Shown here one piece after another: positions 7,847-16,099 of a DNA stretch of 21,056 nt. The DNA is from Pseudomonadota bacterium. Lineage in GTDB: Bacteria > Desulfobacterota > Desulfobacteria > Desulfobacterales > RPRI01. The stretch is from assembly GCA_018819005.1 (NCBI GenBank), contig JAHJQU010000344.1, positions 1 to 21,056 of the forward strand, read 5' to 3'. The position numbers and the translations under genes were made by a program. Every line of letters begins with the position of its first letter. Position 1 is the stretch's first letter. Below the pieces are notes generated by a model. That model was not told the DNA's origin and searched no databases. It saw nothing but the letters and a program-made list of their open reading frames with translations.

Positions 7847-8998
7847 GTGGAGACTGTAACCCCCTACAAAGAGATAATAGATGTCATAAAAGCAAACGGT
7901 GGAGAATCATTCAGATTCTGCTATCAATGCGGATTATGCGATGCCGTCTGTCCGTGGAACAGGGTTAGAACCTTCAGTATGCGCAAGCTAATCCGTGAGG
8001 CTACATTCGGTTTGACTGAAATAGAGGGTGATGACATATGGCGATGTACCACCTGCGGGAGATGCCCCCAGCAGTGCCCCAGGGGAGTTAAACAGATAGA
8101 ATCAGGGGTATCATTGCGCAAAATAGCCACCGAATACGGGGTTTTCCCTTCCTCCGTCCGCTCTCTCCGCTCCGTAGCCGGGAGCCTCACCGGTAAAGGC
8201 AACCCGTTGAATGAAGAACGGAATAAAAGGGCTGACTGGGCGGAAGGACTTTCCGTCAAACCGTTTACCGAAGGAATGGAAATTTTATACTTTCCGGGCT
8301 GCTACCTCTGCTATGACCCGAGATTAAAAAAGGTGGCTGTTGCCACAGCCAATATCCTCAAGGAAGCAGGGGTAGATTTCGGGATACTCGGCTCCAAGGA
8401 GAACTGCTGCGGAGAAAGTATCCGGAAAACAGGTGATGAGGAATTATTCAAACGCCTGACGAGGGAAAATATCAAAATTTTTATCGATAATGGCGTGAAA
8501 AAAATCCTTGTCTCTTCCCCTCATTGCTACCACACTTTCAAAAATGAGTATCCCGAGTTCAGAGTTAACTTTGAAGTTATTCATATCTCACAGTATTTAT
8601 TCGATCTTATTAATGAGGGAAGACTTAAGATCAGCAAGGAATACGGAAAGAAAGTTGCCTATCATGACCCATGCTATCTTGGCCGGCATAACGGAATATA
8701 TAACGAACCACGGGAGACCTTAAAGAAGATATCCGGCCTGGAGCTGGTTGAGATGCCCGACTCTTTTGAGGACAGTCTATGTTGCGGAGGCGGAGGCGGC
8801 AGGATCTGGATGGAGACTCCGAAGAATGAAAGATTCTCCGATATAAGAATAGAACAGGCTGTCGCGGCCGGAGCTCAAATTCTGGCTACCTCCTGTCCAT
8901 ATTGCATAACCAATTTCGAGGAGAGCAGGCTGAACAAAGGAGCCGCTGAAAAAATTGAGATCAGGGACATTACAGAGATAATCGCTGAATCAATATAG
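7847..8998 (+). CDS. bamD: HdrD-like heterodisulfide-reductase-type iron-sulfur protein BamD
   Basis: 383 residues from GTG 7847. An N-terminal ferredoxin domain carries two [4Fe-4S] motifs, CYQCGLCDAVCP (25-36) and CTTCGRCPQQCP (67-78), as in HdrC. Two CCG domains follow, as in HdrB/HdrD: first FPGCYLCYDP (149-158), NCCGE (186-190) and PHCYHT (225-230), second DPCYLGR (274-280), LCCGGGGG (311-318) and SCPYC (349-353). The second CCG domain has the full Cys-CysCys-CxxC set for a non-cubane type cluster, while the first has only one cysteine in its last element. In the Bam complex it is thought to relay electrons between the HdrA-like BamE and the BamBC core; no heterodisulfide is expected as substrate. 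The ribosome binding site AGAAGAGG lies somewhat far (about 13 bases) from the GTG. Confidence 0.87.
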   Translation: METVTPYKEIIDVIKANGGESFRFCYQCGLCDAVCPWNRVRTFSMRKLIREATFGLTEIEGDDIWRCTTCGRCPQQCPRGVKQIESGVSLRKIATEYGVFPSSVRSLRSVAGSLTGKGNPLNEERNKRADWAEGLSVKPFTEGMEILYFPGCYLCYDPRLKKVAVATANILKEAGVDFGILGSKENCCGESIRKTGDEELFKRLTRENIKIFIDNGVKKILVSSPHCYHTFKNEYPEFRVNFEVIHISQYLFDLINEGRLKISKEYGKKVAYHDPCYLGRHNGIYNEPRETLKKISGLELVEMPDSFEDSLCCGGGGGRIWMETPKNERFSDIRIEQAVAAGAQILATSCPYCITNFEESRLNKGAAEKIEIRDITEIIAESI

Positions 8999-9031
8999 GG
9001 AAACAGAAGAAACCTGATGAGGGGACGGAAA

Positions 9032-12000
9032 GTGGAAAATGAACTTGAAATAATTGAAGATAATATTCGCAAGAGTCTTGCAGAGAATATTCGCAAGAGT
9101 TTCGCCGGGAGTAATTTCGGGGATGTTATGGTTCTCGGCGGAGGGATCAGTGGTATTCAGGCTGCGCTTGACCTTGCCGGAGCCGGTTTTAAGGTGTATC
9201 TGGTTGACAAAGCACCTTCCATCGGCGGGCATATGGCCCAGCTTGACAAAACCTTTCCGACCAATGACTGCTCCATGTGAATACTTGCACCTAAACTGGT
9301 CGAGGTCGGCCGGCACCCGAATATAGAGGTTATGACTTATACCGAAGTCAACAGTGTGGAAGGAAAAGCTGGTGATTTCAAGGTTTCCCTTACTAAAAAG
9401 CCCAGATATATCATAGAGAGCAAATGCACAGGCTGTACTACCTGTGTAGAGTACTGCCCGGTCAAATATCCCGACCGGTTTAATCAGGAGATATCGGAAA
9501 ACAAAGCCGTACATGTATATTTCTCACAGGCTATCCCTCTTGTCACATATATTGACGAAAGCTGCCTTTACCTTAAAGATAAGAAATGCGGTATATGTCT
9601 TGGAGTCTGTAAGAATAAAGCGATAGATTTCAATCAAACCCCTGAGAAGGTAGAAGTTAATGTAGGTGCGATCATTCTTTCTCCCGGCCTCGAGCCCTAC
9701 GACCCAAGACTCCGGAAGGAATACCGCTACGGAGAGTTTCCAAACGTTGTAACAAGTATGGACTATGAACGTCTGTTATGTTCCACCGGACCATATGAAG
9801 GTGAGATATTGCGCGCTTCCGACGGGAAGCATCCCCATAAAGTTGCCTGGATTCAGTGCATCGGTTCAAGACAGGTTATCCCGGGCGGCAACAGCTATTG
9901 CTCGGCCGTATGCTGCGCATATACCCAGAAACAGGTTATTCTGACAAAGGAACATGACTCAGAGGCGGAATGCACAGTATTTCACAACGATATCCGTTCA
10001 TTCGGGAAAGATTTTGAGCGATTCTATGAAAGAGCTGAGAAGCTTCCCGGTGTCCGGTTTATCAGAAGCTACATATCAATTGTAAAAGAGAACCCCGAAA
10101 CTCATAATGTCACCGTACGCTATTCCACACCTGATGACGGCGTCAAAGAGGAAGAATTCGATATGGTGGTGTTATCCGTCGGATTGAATCCTCCTCCTTA
10201 TGTAAATAGCCTGGCCGGAAAGTTCGGAATTGAACTAAATTCCCACAACTTTTGCAAGGTCAATCCTTTAAATCCCATGGAAACCACAATGCCCGGGATA
10301 TTCGTAAGCGGAGCCTTCCAGGGTCCCATAGATATCCCCGAATCGGTTTTCAGTGCCAGCGGGGCAGGCGCCCAGTGCGGCGAGCTACTTGACTACAGAC
10401 GTGGAAAACTGACCAGAGAAAGGATATATCCTCCGGAAAGGGACGTCTTCAAAGAAGAACCGAGGATAGGAGTCTTTGTCTGCCACTGCGGGTCTAATAT
10501 CGGAAGGATAGTAAGTGTTCCTTCTACAGTTGAATTTGCCTTAACTTTACCGAATGTTGTCCATGCCCAGGAGCAGCTCTTTTCATGTGCCACCAACTCC
10601 GCCAGAGAAATAACGGATGTTATAAAGGGAAAGGGGCTCAATCGCGTGATTGTGGCCGCCTGCTCCCCGAGGACACTTGAACCTTTGTTCAGGGATACGG
10701 TCCGGGAGGCTGGAATCAATCAGTATTACTTCGAGATGGCAAATATCAGGGAGCAATGTTCATGGGTCCACCCGAAAGAAAAGGAAGAGGCCACAAAAAA
10801 GGCAAAGGATATAATCCGGATGTCTGTTGCTCGGGCCTGCCATCTGGAGCCGCTGCAGGAATTTAACCTGCCGGTCAACAAGACGGCTCTTGTGGTCGGA
10901 GGAGGTATAGCAGGCATGACCTGCGCACTCTCCATAGCCACACAGGGACATGAGGTTTATCTGATTGAAAAGGATAAAGATCTCGGAGGAACGGCACGAA
11001 AAATTCATTATACTCTCGACGGACTCAATGTTCAGTCATATCTGCATGATCTTATAAGCAAAACGTACAGGCATCCGCTTATACACGTATATACCGATGC
11101 CGTTATCACTGAGGCTGCAGGTTATGTTGGGAATTTCATAACCAGGGTGAAATCGGACAGAGGAGTCACAGAGATAAAACATGGTGCTGCTGTTATTGCC
11201 GTTGGCGCCGATGTATATAAACCCACCGAATACCTTTACGGAAAAGATGAGAGGGTCATGACTCATCTCGAACTGGAAGAGCGGATTGCCGGAAAGGAAG
11301 AAAAAGTTGTTAATGCCGGAAGTCTGGTTATGGTCCAATGCGTGGGTTGCAGGCAGGAAGACAGAAATTACTGCAGCAGGATATGCTGCAGCGAGTCGGT
11401 AAAAAACGCCCTGAAACTGAAAGAGATAAATCCCGGCATGGATATCTATATTCTCTTCCGGGATATGAGAACGTACGGATTCAATGAGGATTATTACCGG
11501 GAAGCTGCAGATAAAGATGTAAAATTCATACGTTATGAGCCGCAGGATAAACCGCAGGTGGAAGCCGGTACGTCGGACGAAGGCCGGCCGGTTCTGAAGG
11601 TTGCCGTAACCGACTATATTTTAGGCAAAAAACTTGTAATAGATGCCGATATAATTGCTTTGGCTGCCGCTGTGATTCCCTCAAAATCAACAAAGGAGAT
11701 TGCCGGATTATTCAAGTTGACTTTAAACCCGGACGGCTTCTTCAAAGAAGCGCATGTCAAATTAAGGCCTGTCGAGTTTGCAACAGACGGCGTTTATCTC
11801 TGCGGACTGGCTCATTATCCAAAACTTATGCGGGAAACGATCAATCAGGCTTATGGAGCCGCAGGGAGAGTTCTGACTCTTATATCCAATGATATAGTGG
11901 TAGCCTCCGGTTCAGTGTGCGAGGTGGATGAGAACAAATGCGTTTCCTGCGGAGCATGTATCACGGTGTGCACCTACGGCGCCATAGAGTTCTATGAAAC

Positions 12001-12190
12001 GCCGCAGGGCAGAAAGGCAAGGGTTAACCCGATTCTATGTAAAGGGGACGGTCTCTGCAACACAAAATGCGCAACAAATGCGATACAATTGAAGCACTAC
12101 ACCGACGAAGAAATCCTGAGCGAAATTGATGCTGCGTTCCCGGAGGAAGAGGCTGTCGAGCTTATGGATGCCGCGATTGGAAACGCATAG
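9032..12190 (+). CDS. bamE: Tandem HdrA-type flavoprotein BamE, selenoprotein with in-frame TGA (Sec83)
   Basis: Read through TGA at 9278-9280, this gives 1052 residues. GTG 9032 is preferred over ATG 9017 because AGGGG stands seven bases before it. Order of parts: FAD loop GGGISG (36-41); the family motif TNDCSM-U-ILAPKLVEVGRHPNI with Sec at 83, a position normally Cys; ferredoxin clusters at Cys132/135/138/142 and around Cys178-193; an HdrA element CIGSR...CSAVCC; a second HdrA half starting IGVFVCHCGSNIG; second FAD loop GGGIAG (623-628); CVGCR...CSRICC; C-terminal ferredoxin at Cys970-980 and Cys1003-1013. HdrA proteins are FAD enzymes proposed to bifurcate electrons; in the Bam complex BamE is the likely bifurcating or gating flavoprotein between NADH-linked BamGHI and BamBCD. 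Before reading the TGA as Sec the gene looks split into an 82-residue piece and a late internal start. The frame continues without shift, and conserved sequence spans the TGA. Confidence 0.88.
9059..9106 (+). repeat. Two-copy 24-bp in-frame tandem repeat at the bamE 5' end
   Basis: Units 9059-9082 and 9083-9106 share an identical 15-base core AATATTCGCAAGAGT and encode DNIRKSLA followed by ENIRKSFA. The repeat sits just before the first beta-strand of the FAD domain, in a region that is variable in HdrA proteins. Confidence 0.8.
9278..9313 (+). promoter_or_regulatory. Selenocysteine TGA codon and candidate bacterial SECIS hairpin in bamE
   Basis: TGA at 9278-9280 is followed by a hairpin: CTGGTC (9296-9301), loop GAGGTC (9302-9307), GGCCGG (9308-9313). 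The six stem pairs include three G-U pairs. The loop begins 22 bases after the TGA, has G as its first base, and contains AGGTC, the same core as in the loop of the Escherichia coli fdhF SECIS. Distance and loop fit the known requirements for SelB binding. Pairing was done by eye, without an energy calculation. Confidence 0.7.
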
Positions 12191-12234
12191 GGACATACCA
12201 ATGATTAAAGCCATCAAGTACGAGGTGAGAACGT

Positions 12235-13002
12235 ATGAATGCAGGAATTAAATTCAAACCAAAGGTTTTAGGGTTTGTATGCCACTGGTGAGCATATGGC
12301 GCAGCCGACTTAGCTGGAGTTTCCAGAAGCCAATATACAACTGAAATGAGACTGATTCGCGTCATGTGTTCCGGCAGGGTCGATCTGGCGCATGTATTCC
12401 GGGCCTTTTCAAACGGAGTGGACGGGGTTTTCCTGGGCGCATGCCACTTAAATGAATGTAACTATATCACTCATGGGAATTATCATGCCTTAACCATGGT
12501 GAGCCTGGCCAGGAAATTGCTGGAACAGATCGGGCTGAATCCGGAGAGATTGAAAATTGAATTTATGTCCGGAAGTGAATCGAACCTTTTTGTCGAAGGT
12601 GTTAATGGTTTTGTCAGTAAGGTAAAAGAACTGGGGCCCCTTGGCCGGGGGGAAGGCATGGTTGAAAAGGAACTGAAGTTAAAACTGGAAGCGATCACCA
12701 GGCTTGTCCCTTATATCAGACTGGTTGAAAGGGAGAGGCTGAGACTGCCTGCCATGCCGGAAGAAGAATACCGTAAATTCTTCGAAAGCGAAGAACTGAC
12801 CCGGCTATTCGAAGAAACAATCGGAGATAAACTGGCAGTAGCTCAAATTGTATCGCTTCTGCGGAAAGGACCGCTTTCAACCGCAGCGATTGCAAAAACT
12901 TTAGGCCTCACCCCGTCTAAGGTTTCAAAACATCTTAATGCCTCATCGAAGATGAGATTGGTAAGGTACGATGAAAGCCGTAAGTGCTTTGCTCTGGCCT
13001 GA
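12235..13002 (+). CDS. bamF: MvhD-like iron-sulfur protein BamF, selenoprotein with in-frame TGA (Sec19), with C-terminal winged-helix-like segment
   Basis: 255 residues from ATG 12235, which has an excellent GAGGTGA site six bases upstream; TGA at 12289-12291 is read as Sec19. Without readthrough the first available start (12346) would remove the most conserved part. The N-terminus has VLGFVCHW-U-AYGAADLAG, where MvhD proteins have C-x-x-C, then RLIRVMCSG (39-47, Cys45) and GVFLGACHLNECNYITHGNY (64-83, Cys70 and Cys75), giving the MvhD [2Fe-2S] pattern. MvhD connects an electron source to HdrA in methanogens; BamF presumably does the same for BamE. Beyond the MvhD part (about 140 residues) lies a helical linker and, from about residue 205, SLLRKGPLSTAAIAKTLGLTPSKVSKHLNASSKMRLVRYD, which reads like an ArsR-type winged helix-turn-helix. 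Selenium in BamF is known from Geobacter-type Bam clusters. Confidence 0.88.
12289..12329 (+). promoter_or_regulatory. Selenocysteine TGA codon and candidate bacterial SECIS hairpin in bamF
   Basis: After TGA at 12289-12291 comes CTT (12309-12311), a two-base AG bulge, CTGGA (12314-12318), loop GTT (12319-12321), TCCAG (12322-12326) and AAG (12327-12329). All eight pairs are Watson-Crick. The loop starts with G and lies 28 bases after the TGA, within the spacing range reported for bacterial SECIS elements. Folding was done by eye. Confidence 0.65.
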
Positions 13003-13055
13003 AGTAAAAAGGCCGGCAGCGGATAAGACTAAAGAAGAAAATCAGGACAGAGGCT

Positions 13056-13508
13056 ATGGACAAAGAGAGAATCGACCAGATAATTGACAAACACAACTGC
13101 GAGCCGAGTTATCTAATTCAGGTGCTGCTCGACATTCAGGCTGAAAACAGCTGGCTTCCAGGGGAGGTATTGGAGAGGGTCGCCGAAAGATTGCAGGTTC
13201 CCATGACCCGGATACAGCATATTGCCACTTTCTACAAAGCTTTTAGCCTGGTCCCTAAAGGACGCCACCAGATTCATGTTTGTATGGGAACGGCGTGCCA
13301 TGTCCGGGGTGCATCACGCGTACTCGACACGGTACAAGGCCTGACCGGAATCGAACCGGGAGAAACAGACCTTGATCTGAAGTTCAGCCTTGAGACTGTT
13401 AACTGCCTCGGTTGTTGTGCATTGGGGCCCGTGGTGGAAATAGACGGTAAGACTCACGGCAAGATGGCACCGGCGCTGGCAGCAGATGTATTAATAAACT
13501 ATGATTAA
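13056..13508 (+). CDS. bamG: NuoE-like [2Fe-2S] thioredoxin-fold subunit BamG
   Basis: 150 residues, the size of the 24-kDa/NuoE subunit. The N-terminal helical bundle (RIDQIIDKHNCEPSYLIQVLLDIQAENSWLP) and the conserved ATFYKAF precede the thioredoxin-like domain with [2Fe-2S] ligands Cys76 and Cys81 (CMGTAC) and Cys117 and Cys121 (CLGCC). In complex I and NADH-dependent bifurcating enzymes this subunit accepts electrons next to the FMN/NADH subunit. Here it would work with BamH and BamI as the NADH-oxidising module feeding the Bam complex. The ATG is preceded by AGAGG; the gene lies 53 bases after bamF and 9 bases before bamH. Sequence alone would fit any NuoE-like protein; the operon position gives the specific name. 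Confidence 0.88.
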   Translation: MDKERIDQIIDKHNCEPSYLIQVLLDIQAENSWLPGEVLERVAERLQVPMTRIQHIATFYKAFSLVPKGRHQIHVCMGTACHVRGASRVLDTVQGLTGIEPGETDLDLKFSLETVNCLGCCALGPVVEIDGKTHGKMAPALAADVLINYD

Positions 13509-13517
13509 GGAAAAACT

Positions 13518-15446
13518 ATGTCGCGGATAAATTCACCCGCTGAATTGGAAACATTCAGAAAAAATCTCCTTGCGGGAAGAGACCCCAACAAAACCTGCAT
13601 TACGCTCTGTTCAGGATCTGCTTGCCATGCCACCGGCAGCAGGGACGTGGCTGCCAGAATTCAAGAGGAAATCCAAAAACAGGGTTTAAACGATGAGGTT
13701 GAATTCAGAAGAACAGGTTGCCACGGCTTTTGCGAGCGGGGGCCCATTATCGTTATTCGCCCCGAGGAAATATGCTATTTCCAGATAACGCCTGAAGATG
13801 TCTCTGAAATCATTTCAGAAACAGTCAGACAGAAGAAGGTCATAGAGCGCCTGCTCTATACCGATCCAGCCACCAATCAAAAGATAGTTCATGAATCCGA
13901 CATCCCCTTTTACAAGAATCAGAGCCGGATTGTTTTCGGCTCCAACACCAGCATTGACCCCAAGAATATCGATGACTATCTGGCAATAGGCGGTTATTCT
14001 GCGCTTGCCAAGGTCTTTTCCGGCATGACACCGGACCGGGTGTTACAGGAAGTAAAGAGGGCAAACCTGAGAGGAAGAGGTGGAGGAGGCTTTCCCGCAG
14101 GAATCAAATGGGAAGGATCCCGCAATGCCCCCGGTGATGTAAAGTATGTGATAGTCAATGCAGACGAGGGCGATCCGGGAGCTTATATGGACAGGAGCCT
14201 TCTGGAAGGTAATCCCCACTCAGTCCTCGAGGGGCTGATAATCGGCGCATATACCATCGGTTCGCACGAGGGGTATATTTATGTGCGGCAGGAATATCCT
14301 TTAGCGGTAGAAAACGTAAACATAGCTATTAAGCAGGCTGAAGAGTACGGTTTCCTCGGAAAAAACATTCTCGGCTCAGGCTTCGACTTCATTGTTAAAG
14401 TTCACAAAGGAGCCGGCGCTTTCGTATGCGGTGAATCGACCGCTTTGATGACGGCACTGGAAGGGAGAGCGGGAGAGCCGAGACCCAAGTACATACGCTC
14501 CAACATCGTAGGTCTATGGGGCAGACCGAGTGTTTTGAACAATGTCGAGACATGGGCAAATGTGCCGCTTATCATCAATAACGGAGCCGACTGGTTTACT
14601 CAGCTCGGAACTGACGGCAGCAAAGGCACAAAAATATTCTCCCTTGTTGGGAAAATAACCAATACGGGCCTTGTAGAAGTGCCCATGGGGACCTCTCTTA
14701 GAGATATTATTTACAAAATCGGGGGCGGAATCCCCGGCGACAAGAAATTCAAAGCTGTGCAGACCGGAGGACCGTCCGGCGGATGTCTACCTGAGGAGCT
14801 TTTGGGTTTGCCGGTTGGTTTTGATGAACTCACCCAGGCCGGATCTATGATGGGGTCAGGTGGGATGATCATAATGGACGAAGATACCTGCATGGTAGAT
14901 GTCGCAAGATACTTCCTCGAGTTCCTTACAGATGAATCGTGCGGCAAATGTGTACCGTGCCGTGAAGGCATGAGACAGATGCTTAAGATTCTCACCAATA
15001 TCACCAAAGGAAAAGGGAAAGAGGGTGATATCGAGCTTTTGAAGCAGTTATCCGAGACAGCCATAGAAGCATCCCTTTGTGCTTTGGGCAAGAGTTCTCC
15101 CAACCCGTTTTTGAGCACGCTTAAATACTTTAGAGACGAGTATGAGGCCCATATAAAGGATAAGCGGTGCCCTGCCCTGTCTTGCAAGGAACTGATTTCC
15201 TTTTATATTGACCCGCAGAAGTGTCAGGCCTGCTTGATTTGCTCAAGGAAATGCCCTTCGGATGCAATCAGAGGCGGCAAGAACCTGATTCATATCGTTG
15301 ATCAGGAGAAATGCACAAAGTGCGGAACCTGCTTTGAAGTGTGCCCTTCCCGTTTTCAGGCGGTGAGAAAAATTTCCGGGGAGCCTGTTCCGCCTCCTAT
15401 ACCTGAAGAAGCCAGAACTATAGCAAGAAAGAGCAAGGAAAAATGA
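13518..15446 (+). CDS. bamH: NuoF-like NADH-binding flavoprotein subunit BamH with extra ferredoxin domains
   Basis: 642 residues, longer than NuoF (about 430) and typical of the HndC/HydB-type fusion. Domains in order: thioredoxin-like [2Fe-2S] with Cys31 and Cys36 (CSGSAC) and Cys68 and Cys72 (CHGFC); the NADH/FMN domain with RGRGGGGFPAGIKW (185-198), VNADEGDPGAYMDRSLLEGNPH (213-234) and GAGAFVCGESTALM; an SLBB-type region; the N3-type [4Fe-4S] site CGKCVPCREG (475-484) with its fourth ligand in SLCALG; and a C-terminal 2x[4Fe-4S] ferredoxin, CQACLICSRKC (569-579) and CTKCGTCFEVC (599-609). It should bind NADH and FMN and deliver electrons to the Fe-S chain of the Bam complex. It overlaps bamI by four bases (ATGA), a sign of translational coupling. 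A strong AAGGA lies before the ATG. Confidence 0.9.
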   Translation: MSRINSPAELETFRKNLLAGRDPNKTCITLCSGSACHATGSRDVAARIQEEIQKQGLNDEVEFRRTGCHGFCERGPIIVIRPEEICYFQITPEDVSEIISETVRQKKVIERLLYTDPATNQKIVHESDIPFYKNQSRIVFGSNTSIDPKNIDDYLAIGGYSALAKVFSGMTPDRVLQEVKRANLRGRGGGGFPAGIKWEGSRNAPGDVKYVIVNADEGDPGAYMDRSLLEGNPHSVLEGLIIGAYTIGSHEGYIYVRQEYPLAVENVNIAIKQAEEYGFLGKNILGSGFDFIVKVHKGAGAFVCGESTALMTALEGRAGEPRPKYIRSNIVGLWGRPSVLNNVETWANVPLIINNGADWFTQLGTDGSKGTKIFSLVGKITNTGLVEVPMGTSLRDIIYKIGGGIPGDKKFKAVQTGGPSGGCLPEELLGLPVGFDELTQAGSMMGSGGMIIMDEDTCMVDVARYFLEFLTDESCGKCVPCREGMRQMLKILTNITKGKGKEGDIELLKQLSETAIEASLCALGKSSPNPFLSTLKYFRDEYEAHIKDKRCPALSCKELISFYIDPQKCQACLICSRKCPSDAIRGGKNLIHIVDQEKCTKCGTCFEVCPSRFQAVRKISGEPVPPPIPEEARTIARKSKEK

Positions 15447-16039
15447 GCGAAATTCTGTTAAAAATAGACGGACAAGAGGTCACGGCCAAGCAGGGAATGA
15501 CACTTTTAGATGCTGCCCGAAGCGCCGGAATATCGATCCCCACATTGTGTCACCATGAGAAGCTGGAGCCCTACGGTGCCTGCCGGCTTTGTATAGTGGA
15601 AATTGAAACGCGGGGCGGGACGAGAATCGTTGTTTCCTGCGTCTATCCGGCGGAGAAAAATTTAATCGTAAGAACAAGATCTGAGAAGATAGACAGAATT
15701 CGGAAAATGATCCTGGAACTCCAGATGGCCCATGCTCCCGATTCGTTCATCCTGCAAGATCTGGCTAAAGAATATGGTGCAGACAGGAACCGTTTTGAAA
15801 AAGAGGCTTCCTTCTGCATTCATTGCGGTCTCTGTGTAAGGTACTGCGCCGAGGTTAAGAAGAAGAATGCGGTCGGATTTATCGATAGAGGAATAAGGAA
15901 AGAGATCAGTTTTATCCCTGAGATAGCCTCTAAGGAGTGCTGGAAGTGCAAAGAGTGTTTTCCGCTTTGCCCCACAGAGGCATTACAGGCAGCTTATGTT
16001 TTAGTCGAAGCGCTCGCATTTCCTCAGGCTTCAACCTGA
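15443..16039 (+). CDS. bamI: NuoG N-terminal-like iron-sulfur subunit BamI
   Basis: 198 residues, corresponding to only the N-terminal Fe-S region of NuoG. The [2Fe-2S] domain has Cys36, Cys47, Cys50 and Cys66 (LCHHEKLEPYGACRLC...C). The region where NuoG-type proteins have a His-(Cys)3 cluster reads MAHAPDSFILQDLAKEYG (95-112): the LQDLAKEYG tail remains but the three cysteines are absent, so that cluster is lost. A 2x[4Fe-4S] ferredoxin follows with Cys125/128/131/135 and Cys166/169/172/176. It would carry electrons between BamG/BamH and the HdrA/MvhD part. The ATG overlaps the end of bamH and is preceded by AAGGA. It is the last bam gene; a perfect stem-loop follows about 60 bases after its stop. 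Confidence 0.87.
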   Translation: MSEILLKIDGQEVTAKQGMTLLDAARSAGISIPTLCHHEKLEPYGACRLCIVEIETRGGTRIVVSCVYPAEKNLIVRTRSEKIDRIRKMILELQMAHAPDSFILQDLAKEYGADRNRFEKEASFCIHCGLCVRYCAEVKKKNAVGFIDRGIRKEISFIPEIASKECWKCKECFPLCPTEALQAAYVLVEALAFPQAST

Positions 16040-16099
16040 ACTTAGGTTCGGCGGCAGAAACAACTCCCCGGGTCCCTCTTACAAACATTCTCATCTTGA

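Noticed and set aside
9278..9331. A frameshift or nonsense mutation making bamE a pseudogene
   Set aside because: The frame does not shift, conserved HdrA residues span the TGA, the TGA replaces a family cysteine, and a SECIS-like hairpin follows; selenocysteine explains all of these.
12201..12290. An upstream ATG at 12201 as the start of bamF
   Set aside because: It is in a different frame from the MvhD sequence, and ATG 12235 has a much better ribosome binding site.
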